A program made the translations under genes and the position numbers. A stretch of 64,000 nucleotides of DNA from Arbacia lixula (taxonomy: Eukaryota > Echinodermata > Echinoidea > Arbacioida > Arbaciidae), in the NCBI GenBank assembly GCA_963669155.1, contig OZ022586.1:6127278-6191277 (forward strand), read 5' to 3'. Under the pieces are notes generated by a model, which was given only the letters and a program-made list of their open reading frames with translations, searched no databases and was not told the DNA's origin. This document shows, in pieces, positions 1 to 52,832 of this stretch (position 1 is the first letter of the stretch; each line of letters starts with the position of its first letter).

Positions 1-66
1 TGGCAAGCTTCTTGATATTGTTGTGATGCTAGGTCATATCATTTGTTACTCTCTTTGTATCTACAG

Positions 67-2401
67 GCATTCAAGACGAGAGATAGTTACATCATCATTG
101 GAGTGGGAAACGACAAATTATTTGCAAACTTCTGCAAGGTAAGAGTAAACCTGCTTAAGTGTACTGGTACACTGATATGTATTTTTATTATTTTTTTTTA
201 TGCCGACAGCTTTTGGCAATTGTAGTTGTCAGAGGAGAAAAAACCTGATTAGTGTAAAACTTCATTAACCTACGTTTCATAATTGGTTATGGAAATAATG
301 AATGGCTTTTTTGCAACAAACACAATAGATTTGTTTTCTTTAAACTCTCAACCAGAGCCTTTTTAGAAGAAAATCATCCTTAGTTTGGCTTTTGAATTCG
401 AAATAGTTTTAGTGAGAAACAAACAGAACATATGTACAATGTAAACCATACATTTCTGATCTTCCTGATCTTGTTCTTCTCCCATCTCCCGTTGCAGAGA
501 GTGGGTTTGCCTGACCTGGCGGCAGACTCCCGCTTTCAGACCAATGCTCTGCGGGTTCAGCACAGAGACACTCTGCTCCCAATCATATCACAGAGGTTAG
601 AACAAAGCCACTAAACGCCATCAGTAGCTCGTGAACCCATTCTTTATTGAGCCCATGGGCTGGCTTTTCCCCACTCAGATACAAAGCAGCCCAATTCCCA
701 TGTAATGTACTATTTGGACAATAGACGACAGGCTGTGAATAAATTCAAGTTTCTTATAGGGCGCAATTAAGCCACACCCCTTTGGTTACTGCAGTTCCAT
801 GGCAAATGTTGATATCCCAACTGGACCAGAGTTCACAAAGCCAGAATATCTAAACGTGAGCAACAGGTTAAAATTTGAGGAACTTACTCGCAGGATTATT
901 CTTAACTCTTAGTGCATTTCATTCGCTTGAATGCACAAACGTGGGCTGATAAGGTTTGCACTTTTGCACAAAGACTGCATAGAGAATGAATACACTCTGA
1001 ATTATTGTGGCACACACACCTTAACTGGTGAATACAGAAAAAGTTAGAGGAGGAATTCTCCCTATCGTATATAGCTGATATCAAGCGATATCACCTCGCG
1101 ATACCGATATCTGATTTATTGCTCTTGGGACGTATACTTCCAATAAGAGTTTGGTACATATTCAATTCACACAATAACGCACAGAATCTGTAATTTCGCC
1201 CCTCGTAGATCTCGTAATATTAAAATGGAAGGGTTGTTAAATGGGAGAAGGATTTGAAAAAATGCCACCAATCATTCATGGCGATGTTTTTGCCTACCTC
1301 AACATTGATTGTGGATGGACTAATGAAAGAATGAAAAGACATAAGCAAGACAGTGGCTATAGAATGTTTGTGAACCGGAAGTTCATATCCCAAGAATTAA
1401 AGGTAAAAAAATTAGACCGCCACACGCATTCAGATTCGGATAGCTATATGCGATAGGGAGAATTTACTAAGCATTGTTTGCACAATACATATTATGTACT
1501 CTGGTAGCACATTTTCAGGATTAGCACAATCTTGTGTATGATTTATCAAAGCAGGAGTGAATAATAAATAACATGGTCTTTGATTGGTCACATGTAGGCT
1601 GCTGGAGAAGAAGACGTCTGATTGGCTGGATGTACTGGAGGGGTGTGGCTTCCCGTACGGACCAATCAACACCTTGCAGGAGACGTTTGCAGACCCCCAG
1701 GTCCAGCATAACGACGTTGTCATGGAGATGGACCATCCCACCGTGGGAACTGTGCGAGTTCCAGGTGGGAAGACGGCTTAACTTGTTACACACAGGAGAA
1801 TTCATGTTGAACTGGGGGATAATTTGGGTTGCGCAGCATAGAACATCTGTAAATTTAAATTGGGTTCATTTTATCAGTTGAAATGAATTGATGCGATTTG
1901 CATTGAGTTGGAGTAGGATTGACTAAATTTCATTATGAGCCGGGTTGATTTTATTTAGGTTGATTTGATATGAATTGAGGTGATTTTCTTTAATGTTTTC
2001 ATGAACTGATCACTTTGAAAAACCTCTCGTTTTGGAGTTGGGACATTAGTTAATAGAGTACCAAAGAACTGATTCCAATAGAGTGGAGTTGGTGTGCATA
2101 TTGCCGCATACAATATTTGTATTCACCAAATATTTTTGGATTCCATTTTTCAATCAATAAAACATTCTTTCTTTTTTATTTAAAATTAAAGGAAAACATT
2201 GCCATGGCAATATGTTAATGTCCATTTCTATTTTTCCCCACAGGCCACGCTGTGAAGTACAGCACAATCACTACCAAAGACTGCATACCACCTCCTTTAC
2301 TGGGACAGCACACGGCAGACATTCTCACCAATATGCTTGGCTATAGTGAGGAAGAAGTGGCAGAGCTTCACACTCAGGGAGCAATAGGACTACCAGCATA
2401 A
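67..2401 (+). CDS. SUGCT: SUGCT, succinyl-CoA:glutarate CoA-transferase, C-terminal part (last four exons)
   Basis: Class III (CaiB/BaiF-type) CoA-transferase of mitochondria that moves CoA from succinyl-CoA to glutarate in lysine/tryptophan breakdown (known for the family). Four exons splice in consistent phase: 67-138, 498-595, 1598-1764 and 2244-2401, with AG/GT borders and stop TAA at 2399-2401. They encode about 165 residues. Recognisable segments are IIIGVGNDKLFANFC, the FPYGPINTLQ stretch, VVMEMDHPTVG and PPPLLGQHTADIL, all typical of the SUGCT C-terminus rather than of AMACR-like racemases. The N-terminal half lies left of the window. Introns are hosts to transposon fragments (633-871, 1054-1465). 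Faces CC2D2A tail to tail. The family is clear; a lineage-specific paralogue cannot be excluded. Confidence 0.9.
633..871. repeat. TTAA-type dispersed repeat (about 240 bp), copy 1
   Basis: Begins AACCCATTCTTTATTGAGCC and ends GAGCAACAGGTTAA. Related copies lie at 15208-15455, 17427-17592 and 25701-25950. Ends in or near TTAA, so possibly a piggyBac-like nonautonomous element. Confidence 0.6.
1054..1465. mobile_element. MITE with ATTCTCCCTATCG inverted ends, copy 1
   Basis: About 410 bp in a SUGCT intron; ends AATTCTCCCTATCG and CGATAGGGAGAATT are inverted repeats. The interior has a coding-looking stretch (FAYLNIDCGWTNERMK ... YRMFVNRKFISQE) followed by GTAAAA. Confidence 0.75.
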
Positions 2402-2534
2402 AGCAGACATTGTCTTCTATGTTGGACAAATGTATTTTTGTCACTTGATATTTAGTAAACCAAAGGACAAATGTATTTCCTATTGAAATGTATATTTTGG
2501 CAAGGTATTATGATTATATCATGTCAGTGTTTGT

Positions 2535-2540
2535 AATAAA
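2535..2540 (+). terminator. Polyadenylation signal of SUGCT
   Basis: AATAAA lies 134 bases after the SUGCT stop codon in AT-rich DNA, a fitting place for the 3' end of the transcript. Confidence 0.55.
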
Positions 2541-3039
2541 TCAGTCTTGCCAATTAGTCATGTGTTATAGAATGAATGAATGTTTTTGCTGCACAGTTTT
2601 GTATACATTTATAGACAATTGTTTCTGAAATCTTTATTTCATTTATATGCCATACTTTGTGTTGTAAAGAAGTTCTAGAGGAAGTAGGACAACTTGAAGT
2701 GAAATGGTGGCTTGCTCTTGGTAATACTGACTGCATTGCTCAGGCTTGCATACAAAAGGCTTCTTTTTCGTTCATGTCTAAGATCAAGCAAGCAAACTTG
2801 ATTACCAGGGGCAAGCTAACACAAAATGGAATACTTGTCAGTGATAGCTTGCATCAGAATGTCTTTGAATATATATCTGTATATGAAGGCTGGTCAGAGC
2901 AAGTCAGATATGTGGAATAATGCTTCTCCATCTCTTTTAAAGATTATGTAGCAACACAGGTTATTTCCATTCTTCAGATGTATTCAGTACTAGGATGAGT
3001 GAGCTGAGTGAATTGATCGTCCAAAGGGCTGGACAACTC
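2541..3039. other. Intergenic, nothing recognised
   Basis: Downstream of SUGCT. The 87-codon open stretch at 2657-2920 has no start context, splice partner or familiar motif; I do not call it a gene. Confidence 0.5.
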
Positions 3040-3120
3040 GCGAAATTAAAATAAAAGCGAAATTAATTTTACTCCGTCGAGCGCGAAAAATTAATACCGC
3101 GAAAATTTTCACTTTCACAG
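3040..3120. repeat. CGCGAAAATT-type dispersed repeat fragment
   Basis: GCGAAATTAATTTTACTCCG and GCGAAAAATTAATACCGCGA belong to a short repeat type widespread in marine invertebrate genomes (from general knowledge). Confidence 0.35.
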
Positions 3121-3237
3121 TATTCAGTCAGTCTTTCCACTTGTCCTTCTTCGTGCTCCTTGTATCCATTAGTCTCATCATCTTCCTCTTCTTCTCATTC
3201 ACAAAGAGGATGTCCCAGAAAAAAAAATGGGCTAAAG

Positions 3238-3444
3238 CAGAGCTACCAACATTAAAATTCAACAATCAGGAAGATTTGAGAAAATTTTGCCAAAAATCAG
3301 GGAGATGTCTATCAATGCATACAACCTAATGACAATAATCTATCAATAATCAGGGAGATTGGGTGATGTGTTGAAATCCAAAGCAGTAATATTGGTCTAT
3401 TTTCAGGGAGTCTCCTGTGAAATTAGGGAGACTTGGCAGCTCTG
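3238..3444. mobile_element. MITE with AGAGCTACCAA / TTGGCAGCTCT ends, copy 1
   Basis: About 205 bp with short inverted ends and repeated internal ATCAGGGAGAtt motifs. A second copy lies at 18707-18914 and a fragment at 18566-18600. Confidence 0.65.
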
Positions 3445-4049
3445 GCTAAAGCTTGAGAAAAATAAAACATACAAGAAGGAAATTATATCTTAAAATCTCA
3501 AATTGCTAGTCATATCAGTGTGTTGTTGATTCGGGGTAGACAAGTGATTCCCTGGGTAAAGGCTTGTTTATGCATGGTGCTCAAGAACTATGAAAGTCTG
3601 TACAATTCATCATTGGGGGTGAAGGGAATGAAAACCCTTGAAGGCTGATAAGGATTTTTTTCAGGGCTGCATTTCTGTTTAAAATTATTTTAGGATGATC
3701 TATCCTTTGAGCCATGTTTTAGTGATCTTTCAAGTGAGCACTTATAATTGTATGTGACAAGCAAGTAATTACAGGCCCAAACACAGCATCAATGCTCCAT
3801 GGATGTTTATTTTCATTTCATGAGGAATAGATATTTATAAACTCACAATAAATATTCAACATCAAACTGAACTTCAATTGTAATGCTGCAAATTTGAATG
3901 AATATTCATAACTTAATGTACATTGTATTACAAAGTGTGTGACTGTATTGGTGATCATAAATAAATACATTTATATATCAACAACACACAACTGACTTAA
4001 TGGAATGTTCTGATTTAAGCAGCTGTAGGAGTGCATTATGTCCACAGTA

Positions 4050-4431
4050 CAATTCTCCCTATCGCATGAACGTGTGTGGCGCTCTAATTTTTTTACCTTT
4101 GATTCTTGGGATATGAACTTCCGGTTCACAAACATTCTATAGCCATCGTCTTGCTAGCATCTTTCATTCTTTCATAAGTCCATCCACAATCAATATTGAG
4201 GTAGTGAGTGATTGGTGGTATTTTTTTTAAGTCCTTCGTCCATGTAACAACCCTTCCATTTTAATATTACGAGGTTTACGAGGGTCGAAGTTACAGATTC
4301 TGTGCATTCTTGCGTGAATTGAATACGTACCAAACTCTTACCGGAATTATACGTTCCAAGAGCAATCAATCAGATATCGGTATCGCGAGGTGATATCACT
4401 TGATATCGGCTGTATGCGATAAGGAGAAATG
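4050..4431. mobile_element. MITE with ATTCTCCCTATCG inverted ends, copy 2 (reverse orientation)
   Basis: Same family as 1054-1465 in the opposite orientation, about 85-90 percent alike by eye, with a small internal deletion in the coding-looking stretch. Confidence 0.75.
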
Positions 4432-4819
4432 TAAAAAAGGTTTGTTCCTACATATTTGTAATGCTGTACTAACTGTAGTAGGCACGTTCACACCAACACA
4501 TCTTTGTCGCTATCACTCTCCATAAATACATTTCTTCCTTGGTAGTTCAGTTTCCTTCAGTTGGTTGTTTGATTTTCTGTTTCAATACCGTTATAAATAG
4601 CTATTGTTTTGCTTTGCTGCTGCTAAAAAAACACAACATTTACATCATTAAATTAGCATTGCATTATAAGTTAAGAAGGCTCATAGCATTGACATTAAAT
4701 AAAAGCATAATCAAATATGTGTACTGCTAAGACAACCATACTTTTACAAATAAAAATATTACAAAATGTGTGTTTGTGGAAATGGTTTAAAGGAGGTAAG
4801 AACAGAAACTTTCATAATA

Positions 4820-6163
4820 CAGCTTACTCTCGATACAACGAGCACGGATATAACGAGGTTTCGTTATAACGAGAGAAATCTCTCGGTCCCAAAAGTTTCT
4901 ATATGCAAACCTATGGTGCAACACGTCGCTTACAACGAGCACGGTTACAACGAGATTTCGTTATAACGAGCTTATTCTGTTGATCCCAAGACAAAGAAAA
5001 ACATAACAATTGCGTCCCGTTACAACGAGGAAGGATAAATCGAGACATGAAAACACCGGCACCGCAAGGAGCCAGACACACATCTCGTAATACACGTCTA
5101 CATAACGCGAGCATGTGCACAGTTTCTAATACATCACTCCTTCGCGATCGCACAGCTTACGTACATTGAAAGCACATGGTTTCCAAGTCCGATCCCATCA
5201 CGGCAATCAATGATATAACGCGTGCTGAATTGGGGGTGCACAGTTTCTAATACATCACTCCTTCGCACAGCGTACGTTCATTGAAAGCACATGGTTTGCA
5301 AGTCCGATCCCATCGCGGCAATTAGTGACACGGCCGGTGCGTGCTGAATTGGGGGTGTGTCTGATGAGCAGCGATTGATTGGGTTTCTTGACAAAAACAA
5401 ATGTGATCTCGGACGGGTGAAGTATATTTCACACACTAAAATATGACAATGAAAGATTTGAAGAGATAATAAAATATTCCTCTTGAAATTAGAATACCGC
5501 TGGAAATCATTACGATACAAAAAATGAAATACATGTATAAGCATGCAGGGAACCCCTCGTAATAATTTTGGAATGACCCACAAAGAAAGTGCCGATCATA
5601 ACGGTGTTGCTACGTCGTTGTGCAAAACCTATCAGACGAGCGAGACGCTCTTATCTAACTCCACCTTCCCCTCATATCCCGGCCGTTCAACCCGTTGCGC
5701 CGCCTGTTCTCTTGTCTGTCCAAACAACGAAACCGCATTTTTTCTTGTCCAGAAGATTACGATAACAATTAACCTCTTAATTTACTGCAAAATAACACCC
5801 ATCGTATCGAGAATGGTCTATAATTCTTTGAATGCAACTAGTTGTTAAAACGTCAAAAATATATCAAGGTAGGTTGATGTGTTCAGTAAAAATAAATCCA
5901 ATTTTCAGTTTGAAAACGCATGTTTCCAATCCCTTTTCAGTATGAAAACGCACGACCCAATCCCCCTTTTTTCAGTCTAATAACGCATGTTTCCATGCAA
6001 GACGGCTATGGATATGAAAACATAGTAAAACACAATGAACACACAAGCACACATGTTTTCAATGTATTTTATTGTTTTTCATTCTGTTTGGATACAACGA
6101 GGTTTCGTTATAACGAGGAAAAAGTGCTGGTCCCGACGACCTCGTTATATCGAGAGTAAGCTG
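4820..6163. mobile_element. Pogo/Tigger-like DNA transposon remnant, TA target duplication
   Basis: Ends CAGCTTACTCTCGATACAAC and its inverse GTTATATCGAGAGTAAGCTG, with further ATAACGAGG-type subterminal repeats; flanked by TA at 4818-4819 and 6164-6165. The style of ends is that of pogo/Tigger elements. Interior holds a 122-bp tandem duplication (about 5115-5358) and no intact transposase frame that I can see, so it is nonautonomous or decayed. Confidence 0.75.
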
Positions 6164-6398
6164 TACATACAGTGTACATGTACAGAAGTAATCCTGAGCT
6201 CACATTAGAATATCTGAAGGATTGAATCTTGTAAATGGGTGAACAAAAATTAAAACATCCTACAAAATAAAAAAAATAAACTCCCCTCCGACCGACACTG
6301 CAAAGAAGGCATAACTCCACATCCTATCTTTGACACACCCCAAACTTCACCCACTGTAAAAGACTATGCAAGAAGTCCACATTAATAGCCTTACCCAT

Positions 6399-6556
6399 GG
6401 CCCCGTTGCATAAAACTTACCATTAATGGCAACTCTGCCATCAATGGTAACTACCATGGTAACATTGCTTGACAGCCAATGAAATTCAAGGTTACCATAG
6501 AATTTGTCATTGGTAGCAAAGTTACCATCAATGGTAAGTCTTATGCAACGGGGCCC
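6399..6556. mobile_element. 158-bp foldback MITE (GCCCCGTTGCATAAAACTTACC ends family), copy 1
   Basis: Near-palindromic element starting GGCCCCGTTGCATAAAAC and ending in its inverse. Other copies: 16299-16460, 17794-17951, 32498-32658, and a worn one at 22360-22476. Confidence 0.8.
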
Positions 6557-6832
6557 AGATCCTACTGCACCCTGAGAGGAAAACAGACAATGGACTCGGT
6601 CAATACCAGTATGGCGGCAATACTTAGGAGGAGCCAAGAGTTCAAAGAAGTACAAAGAAGCTGCCAAGAGCAGCAGAAGACTTCTGCGAGACTGTGAAGA
6701 TGGTTTCTCAGTGAATTATATCAGCATTTAATAAGAATGTCATGTGAAACCATAAAATCTCTTAAGAACCTCTACGTGGTGATGCGTGATGGCCTCTGCG
6801 ATAGCTTTACCGATCACAAACTCTTGGCTGCT

Positions 6833-6838
6833 TTTATT
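6833..6838 (-). terminator. Possible CC2D2A polyadenylation signal
   Basis: TTTATT on the plus strand reads AATAAA on the CC2D2A strand, about 400 bases beyond the stop codon. It is the first full consensus hexamer I noticed downstream; not otherwise supported. Confidence 0.3.
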
Positions 6839-6924
6839 GGGACCCACATTAATGACACCGATAATGGCTAATGCCTGGCATGTTGTGATGGCATCATTGC
6901 GTCCATTGTTGTTATCACCTGGAT

Positions 6925-7236
6925 AACTGTTGCAAAGGATGGTCATCTCCTTTGATTCATCAAGCTAAGGTAAATCAAGACGGACAAAACATGACTTCAT
7001 TCATAGAGGAATATAAATGACCTCAACAAAATTGCTTTTTCTTCTTGGAGATTCCCAGTCAAATGTGGTTATTGTCTCAAGACAACTGTTGGAGGGAAGG
7101 TCATCACCTTCTTTAAGTAATCAAGACAAGGTACTGTAGATGGATGGATGAAACATGATTACTGTACAGTTAAAAATGGTTAATTGTTCTTCTAGAGACT
7201 CTCAGTCGAATGAGAAAACTGTCATAAGAACGGTCA

Positions 7237-7260
<24 letters not shown>
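6925..7260 (-). repeat. Triplicated CC2D2A stop-codon region
   Basis: The last 20 or so codons of CC2D2A plus the stop are followed downstream by two diverged copies, anchored by GGTCATC at 7232 (real), 7099 and 6941. The farthest copy still reads SHVLSVLIYLSLMNQRR then stop, against [17 protein letters not shown] in the gene. Confidence 0.7.
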
Positions 7261-48386
<41,126 letters not shown>

Positions 48387-48726
48387 GGTGGATTCCTTGC
48401 ACCACACCCACTAGACTGGTGAGCTCGGTGTGCTAAAAACAAGCTCAGAGCTCACACGCCTGCTAGTTTATGTACATAGGGACAGGGTCAGAGGTCAGCT
48501 GCTACATGTTGTCTCTGGATATAGCACATCCTGTTTGGGGAAGACAGAGCAAGGGAGGTAAACAATATACAACTTTGCTGTGTGTCTTTCATCATGTCTT
48601 GAAACAAGAAATGGTCATTGCCGCACAATGTTGATGTTCCCTAAATCATCGTTAACTCTCTTGTGCATACCATTTCAATGGAGATCTCTAGAAAAATGGG
48701 GACGTTCGTCTAGGGTTTTGGTATAT

Positions 48727-48949
48727 ATACACTCCAGCTCAAAGGAATTGTCATGGGGAAAGAGAAAGAAACGCAGTTTTAAACCGCGGTATATTTTGTC
48801 CAGTTTAGCATGAAACATGATACTTTTAAGGCTAAAACATCATCTTTCATGCTGAACTGGACAAAATATACCCGGTTTAAAACTGCGGCTCCTTCCCTTT
48901 CTTCCCTTTCCTTTTCCCTATGCCAATTCCATTGAGCTGTAGTGTACAT
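48727..48949. mobile_element. 240-bp foldback MITE, copy 2
   Basis: Same arms as 20898-21140; upstream of the CC2D2A start codon. Confidence 0.8.
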
Positions 48950-49373
48950 GTGTAAACTTGACAATTGAAGAATACCTGTGTCCCATGGTGTGTAGTAAAG
49001 AACTACATTACCGATTTCCCGTCAGAGGATGTTTCCTCTCCGTGAAGAAAATTGACACATTTATAGCAAAAATAATTATACAATGAAAGATTAAACTTGT
49101 AGAAGTGTGATTAGATATTTCCATAAAATATGAAATACATGTACATGATAGTAACTTGGTATATTAATTATTTCGACCTAGCAATTTTCCCCCTAGGCAT
49201 ACCAGACAAAAACACAAGCAGGTACGTTTTTCCAAAGCTGGAAAAAGGCATCCCATGCCAAAGTTGGGGTTTCCCCGTAGGCTTGAAGCACAAGAAATCA
49301 TGAATGATCTTTTAAATTCATATCAAAATTTAATACACACACATTTGTTTAAAATGTGCGAGATTCTACTTAC

Positions 49374-49495
49374 TGTTTTGACATCTTTTTGCCTCTATGT
49401 GGAACAGTGATGGGGTTCAAGACCACTTTATTTTCATCCTCTTCAATATGAATGACATGATTGTGAAATAAGTCCCCAGCCAAATGCTTGACAAA
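49374..49495 (-). CDS. Candidate coding exon upstream of CC2D2A (alternative N-terminus or separate gene)
   Basis: Minus-strand open stretch with acceptor TTTAG just before 49495 and donor GTAAGTAG after 49374; 122 nt, phase 0 in and phase 2 out. It encodes 40 residues containing FVKHLAGDLFHNHVIHI, EEDENKVVLNPITVPH and ends RGKKMSK plus a split codon. The phase-2 donor matches the acceptor of CC2D2A exon 2 at 47557, giving MSKQTFREK in place of MSETFREK. It could be an internal upstream exon of a longer CC2D2A, an alternative first exon starting at its own ATG (49382-49384), or part of an unrelated gene. I do not recognise the sequence in any family. Confidence 0.5.
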
Positions 49496-49689
49496 CTAAA
49501 CAATAACAGGCATCAATGCAAGTGCACACAAACTCACACAGTCACAGACTGTCTGTGGTAGTTAAACATGTTAAATGCACAAACTGAAGCTGGGGCCTAA
49601 AGCACGATTAAGCCTGGCTTATGTATTTTTGAAAATAATTAATTTACCCATAAGCCTATGCTACGGAATCTTAACTTTGCTGGTGGGGG

Positions 49690-50900
49690 ACTCTCAACTC
49701 TACTTACTGCGATCAGCCCGCTCACGCAGTAGGGCTAGTTCTCTACTAGCCCCGGGACTGCTCCCGCGCAGCGGGAGCGTCCTGAGGGCTCGCCCCCGAT
49801 TTCCCGGCATGTCGGGTGCGATTAATGAATAATCGACCCGTGCACATGGATGAATTACTCATTTCAAGTATATTTATCACATTATATGAATGGTTGAATG
49901 TAACTTCCATATGTCTGAAGTAAGAAAATGATGGAAAATATTGAGTAACGTTACCAATTTCCCCTTCATGTGTCTGTCTAATCATAGTCTAACAAAACGA
50001 AGTCCCTTCCAGACTGCCATCTTGGCTGTTTAATAACTTCGTAGGCATGCGCAAAATAATATTCATGATGATGACGCTTTCGCTCTGATGACCGTATTTA
50101 GCGCTATTGATGAATATGCATGAGAAAAGTGTTTTTTTATTGTTTTGATTGTGCAAATTATCAACCTGATTTTCATTAATTGTGTCATTTAAAGTGACCA
50201 AAATATGATTAAATTCTATGTTATAAACTTCAGTGGCGGATCAAGGATTTTGTAAGAGAAATAGTTCCGAATCTTCCAACTTTCCTAATACCGTGCACCA
50301 CTGCACCATCACTGAAATCTAGCTTAGCGGGATGGCGTTATTGGGTTGAAAAAAGTGGCGCTTAAAAACAAAACAAAACAAAAAATTACGGACAAACATA
50401 AATATGCAAAATATAATAAATGCTCCAAAATAAAATTTGAAATATAATGAAATAAAAATTGGAATATAAAATCTGTTTCAATAATAATGAAAAAAGAAAA
50501 AAACAACGATGTGAAAAGAGTGCTACGGTAATGGATTGTTGTTGAAAACGTAACACACACGAATCGTATAGAGAACTGGCGCATGCGCGTAAACTTCAAA
50601 AAGTCGGCAATCTTCAGATACATGTTCCCCAGCTGCATTAATTCCGACCGCCGTACGATGGTACGTTTTCAAGAAAAAAAAACCCATCATGGACGAAATT
50701 CATCTTCAAAGCAACTACGGAAGTATTCATGTAAGTATTCTCCGTAAGTGTGTCCAATAGCTTTAAGTTCTGCGCAATATAATTGATGATATTTTCCAAA
50801 ATCATCACTGCTTATCTCGACTACCTTGCACCAATGCTCGGTGCAACGCAGCCCGCTCACTGCGTGAGCGGGCTGGTCGCAGTAAGTTCTCTACATCATA
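49690..50900. mobile_element. Possible TIR element with ACTGCGATCAGCCCGCTCAC ends
   Basis: TTACTGCGATCAGCCCGCTC near 49700 recurs inverted near 50850-50893, each followed by a GTAGAGAAC-type stretch. The interior (1.1 kb) includes the NRF1 palindrome and a short spliced-looking first exon (ATG 50690, donor after 50731). Confidence 0.4.
50579..50588. promoter_or_regulatory. NRF1-type palindrome
   Basis: GCGCATGCGC is a perfect core of the NRF1 site, common in CpG-type, often bidirectional promoters. It lies between the two candidate exons upstream of CC2D2A and about 100 bases before a short plus-strand open stretch (ATG 50690) that ends in a donor. Confidence 0.4.
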
Positions 50901-51111
50901 TTTTAACATTACTACGAGTCAGACGTATTGACACGAAAAAAAGTACGTGGGACAGAACAATCTTTGTTCTCGTTATCCATCTCAACTAACCCCCGAAAAA
51001 GTACACCTCGTGAGAACGTTAAATATCGTCTAATGCTTTACACTATATCACTGATTTAATGGAAATACAAAATAATTTGTAATATGGAAAATGATTGCTT
51101 TCATTACTCAC

Positions 51112-51198
51112 TATTAATTTGTTATCCGTGAACTCACTTTTCCCGACAACAGCAGCTTCTCTGACAACCAAAATATTTTCGAATTTGTAGTGTGGTAG
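51112..51198 (-). CDS. Second candidate coding exon upstream of CC2D2A
   Basis: Minus strand, acceptor TTTGCAG before 51198 and donor GTGAGT after 51112; 87 nt, phase 0 to 0, encoding 29 residues with LPHYKFENILVVREAAVV and SEFTDNKLI. Joined to the exon at 49374-49495 it keeps one open frame (DNKLI then FVKHLAG). A competing donor GTGAGT lies 23 bases earlier but would put the next exon out of frame. No family recognised. No convincing start codon was found further upstream; the open stretch at 51537-51773 on the same strand could supply one but has no clear splice partner. Confidence 0.45.
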
Positions 51199-51456
51199 CT
51201 GCAAAGAGCAAAATCTAAAATGTGGTTATTTCTTGCTTTTTTTTTTTGTACTGATGAAAATATTTATATCATTTCACTCATACGTACAAATTTGATGAAA
51301 AGTTCAATACCTTACGTCTTAAGACTGTGAAAAAATAATAATGATAATAAAATGCTTGTGGAATATCAGTGATCAATCACACAACATATGTTATAGGCTT
51401 AAATAGACTCCTGCCCCCCCCCCCACACACACACACACGTACACACATTTTGCCGC

Positions 51457-51522
<66 letters not shown>

Positions 51523-52560
51523 CCTTTCTCTCCCTTTCAATTATGACAGTTTGCACAATCGAACGAAGTATTTTTTTTTAATCCGCAAGAACCACAATAC
51601 AGTAGATACACATGATTAACATGATCAAAGCACAGAACCACTAAAAATGATTGTTGGAGAAGAAAGAGCAAGACATTTGTTAACAAATATTGCTCAAGAG
51701 CTGACATGCGAGACGAAAAAAGATGAACCCAAGAATTGCCGGTCACACCGACCCTACTAAACAACTGATTCATAGCCTTGACCTCACTGAAACGTTACGT
51801 GTTAAACAACGATCAGTGTCAGCTCTCACAAGTCCTGTCAAGGCTAAAAAAATTGTAACCATTTTTTTTTAGGAATTGAATTAAACATTGCTGACGTATG
51901 CCCAATAGTGTCGTGCGCTTCAGACACGGGATGCTCTTGGATTTAAGTTACAAATTTGATTTGATTTTATTCGACAATATAATGCAACATGAATAACAGA
52001 AAAGATATTAAACAACATACAAAGAATAACAATATAATGAGGAATCAGCAAGCCAGAACGTTAGCTCATCGACGCTGATCCCTCAATGAATTAACATTAT
52101 ATCACAATACCAGCTTAGAACAATGTGTTTAAAAGAATATAACATATATTTTGAAATTAATAACCATGTATAGGTCTACGGTTTCAGAAGTCGCGTCCAA
52201 ATGTGATTGGTCTACATGCGTAGGCCTATTAGTTTTTTATTCCCAAAATCTGACAGAGTTTTGGATTCAATTTTCTTTCAGAAATGGCCACCTCAATTTT
52301 TTTTCAAGACTGTTGTTTCACCTCATTTGCATGTTTCCTATTTCTAAATGTTTCTGCATATCGATCATTTTCAATCTGTAATATTTGCGACAAAGAATGC
52401 TGTCAATGCGACTGGCTTTGCCACATGCAATGAAGAAGTCAGATTTAGGCACGAACTTTGACAGAGCTAGAGAGTTCCATCTGGAAGCACAGGCTTAATT
52501 GGCCTAGGGACCATAGAGGTATATAGGTTAGGACTTTTAGGTTAACCCGAGGGACCAGTA
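51199..52560. other. Intergenic, no gene called
   Basis: Contains the microsatellite at 51415-51535 and a minus-strand open stretch at 51537-51773 (MNQLFSRVGV...) that could be a 5' exon of the minus-strand transcript but has no clear donor. The rest is AT-rich with no feature I can support. Confidence 0.4.
51415..51535. repeat. Poly-C, CA and CT microsatellites
   Basis: C12-like run, short (CA)n and a pure (TC)n of about 55 bases. Confidence 0.9.
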
Positions 52561-52562
52561 AC

Positions 52563-52574
52563 TGCGCCTGCGCA
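52563..52574. promoter_or_regulatory. NRF1-like site in the promoter region of the LRR gene
   Basis: TGCGCCTGCGCA differs from the NRF1 consensus at one base and lies 259 bases before the ATG of the secreted LRR gene, in a locally CpG-richer stretch (52555-52640). Confidence 0.35.
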
Positions 52575-52832
52575 TGGACGTAACCAGTGGCAACCTCATA
52601 CGCGCGCCACACAAGTTCATTCAAAACCTGGCGCGAAGTTGAAGTATGTTTGCATGCATGTTTTTTTTATCTCAAAATTTCGTTGCATTTTATTGTGGTT
52701 TGTTTTCCAGTGTATTCATTCAAACATTTTGCAGAAAACACGTGAAAAATCACATTCAATCAGTTAGGTACATTCTATAAACAGCTACTGAGACTACCAC
52801 GACAATGTGAACGAAAGGAAAACCAAGAAGCA

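Noticed and set aside
2657-2920. 87-codon plus-strand frame downstream of SUGCT
   Set aside because: Beyond the polyadenylation signal, no homology recognised, no promoter seen.
5278-5848. Transposase gene inside the pogo-like element
   Set aside because: Open frames of about 100 codons on both strands show no DDE motif or helix-turn-helix that I can recognise.
6740-6946. 68-codon minus-strand frame ending HHHVEVLKRFYGFT
   Set aside because: Lies past the CC2D2A stop and partly in the repeated gene-end unit; no splice partner or known family.
50232-50292. CAGTGGCGGATCAAGG ... CACCACTG as a tiny hAT-like element
   Set aside because: The ends look right, but 60 bases is too short and no target duplication was seen.
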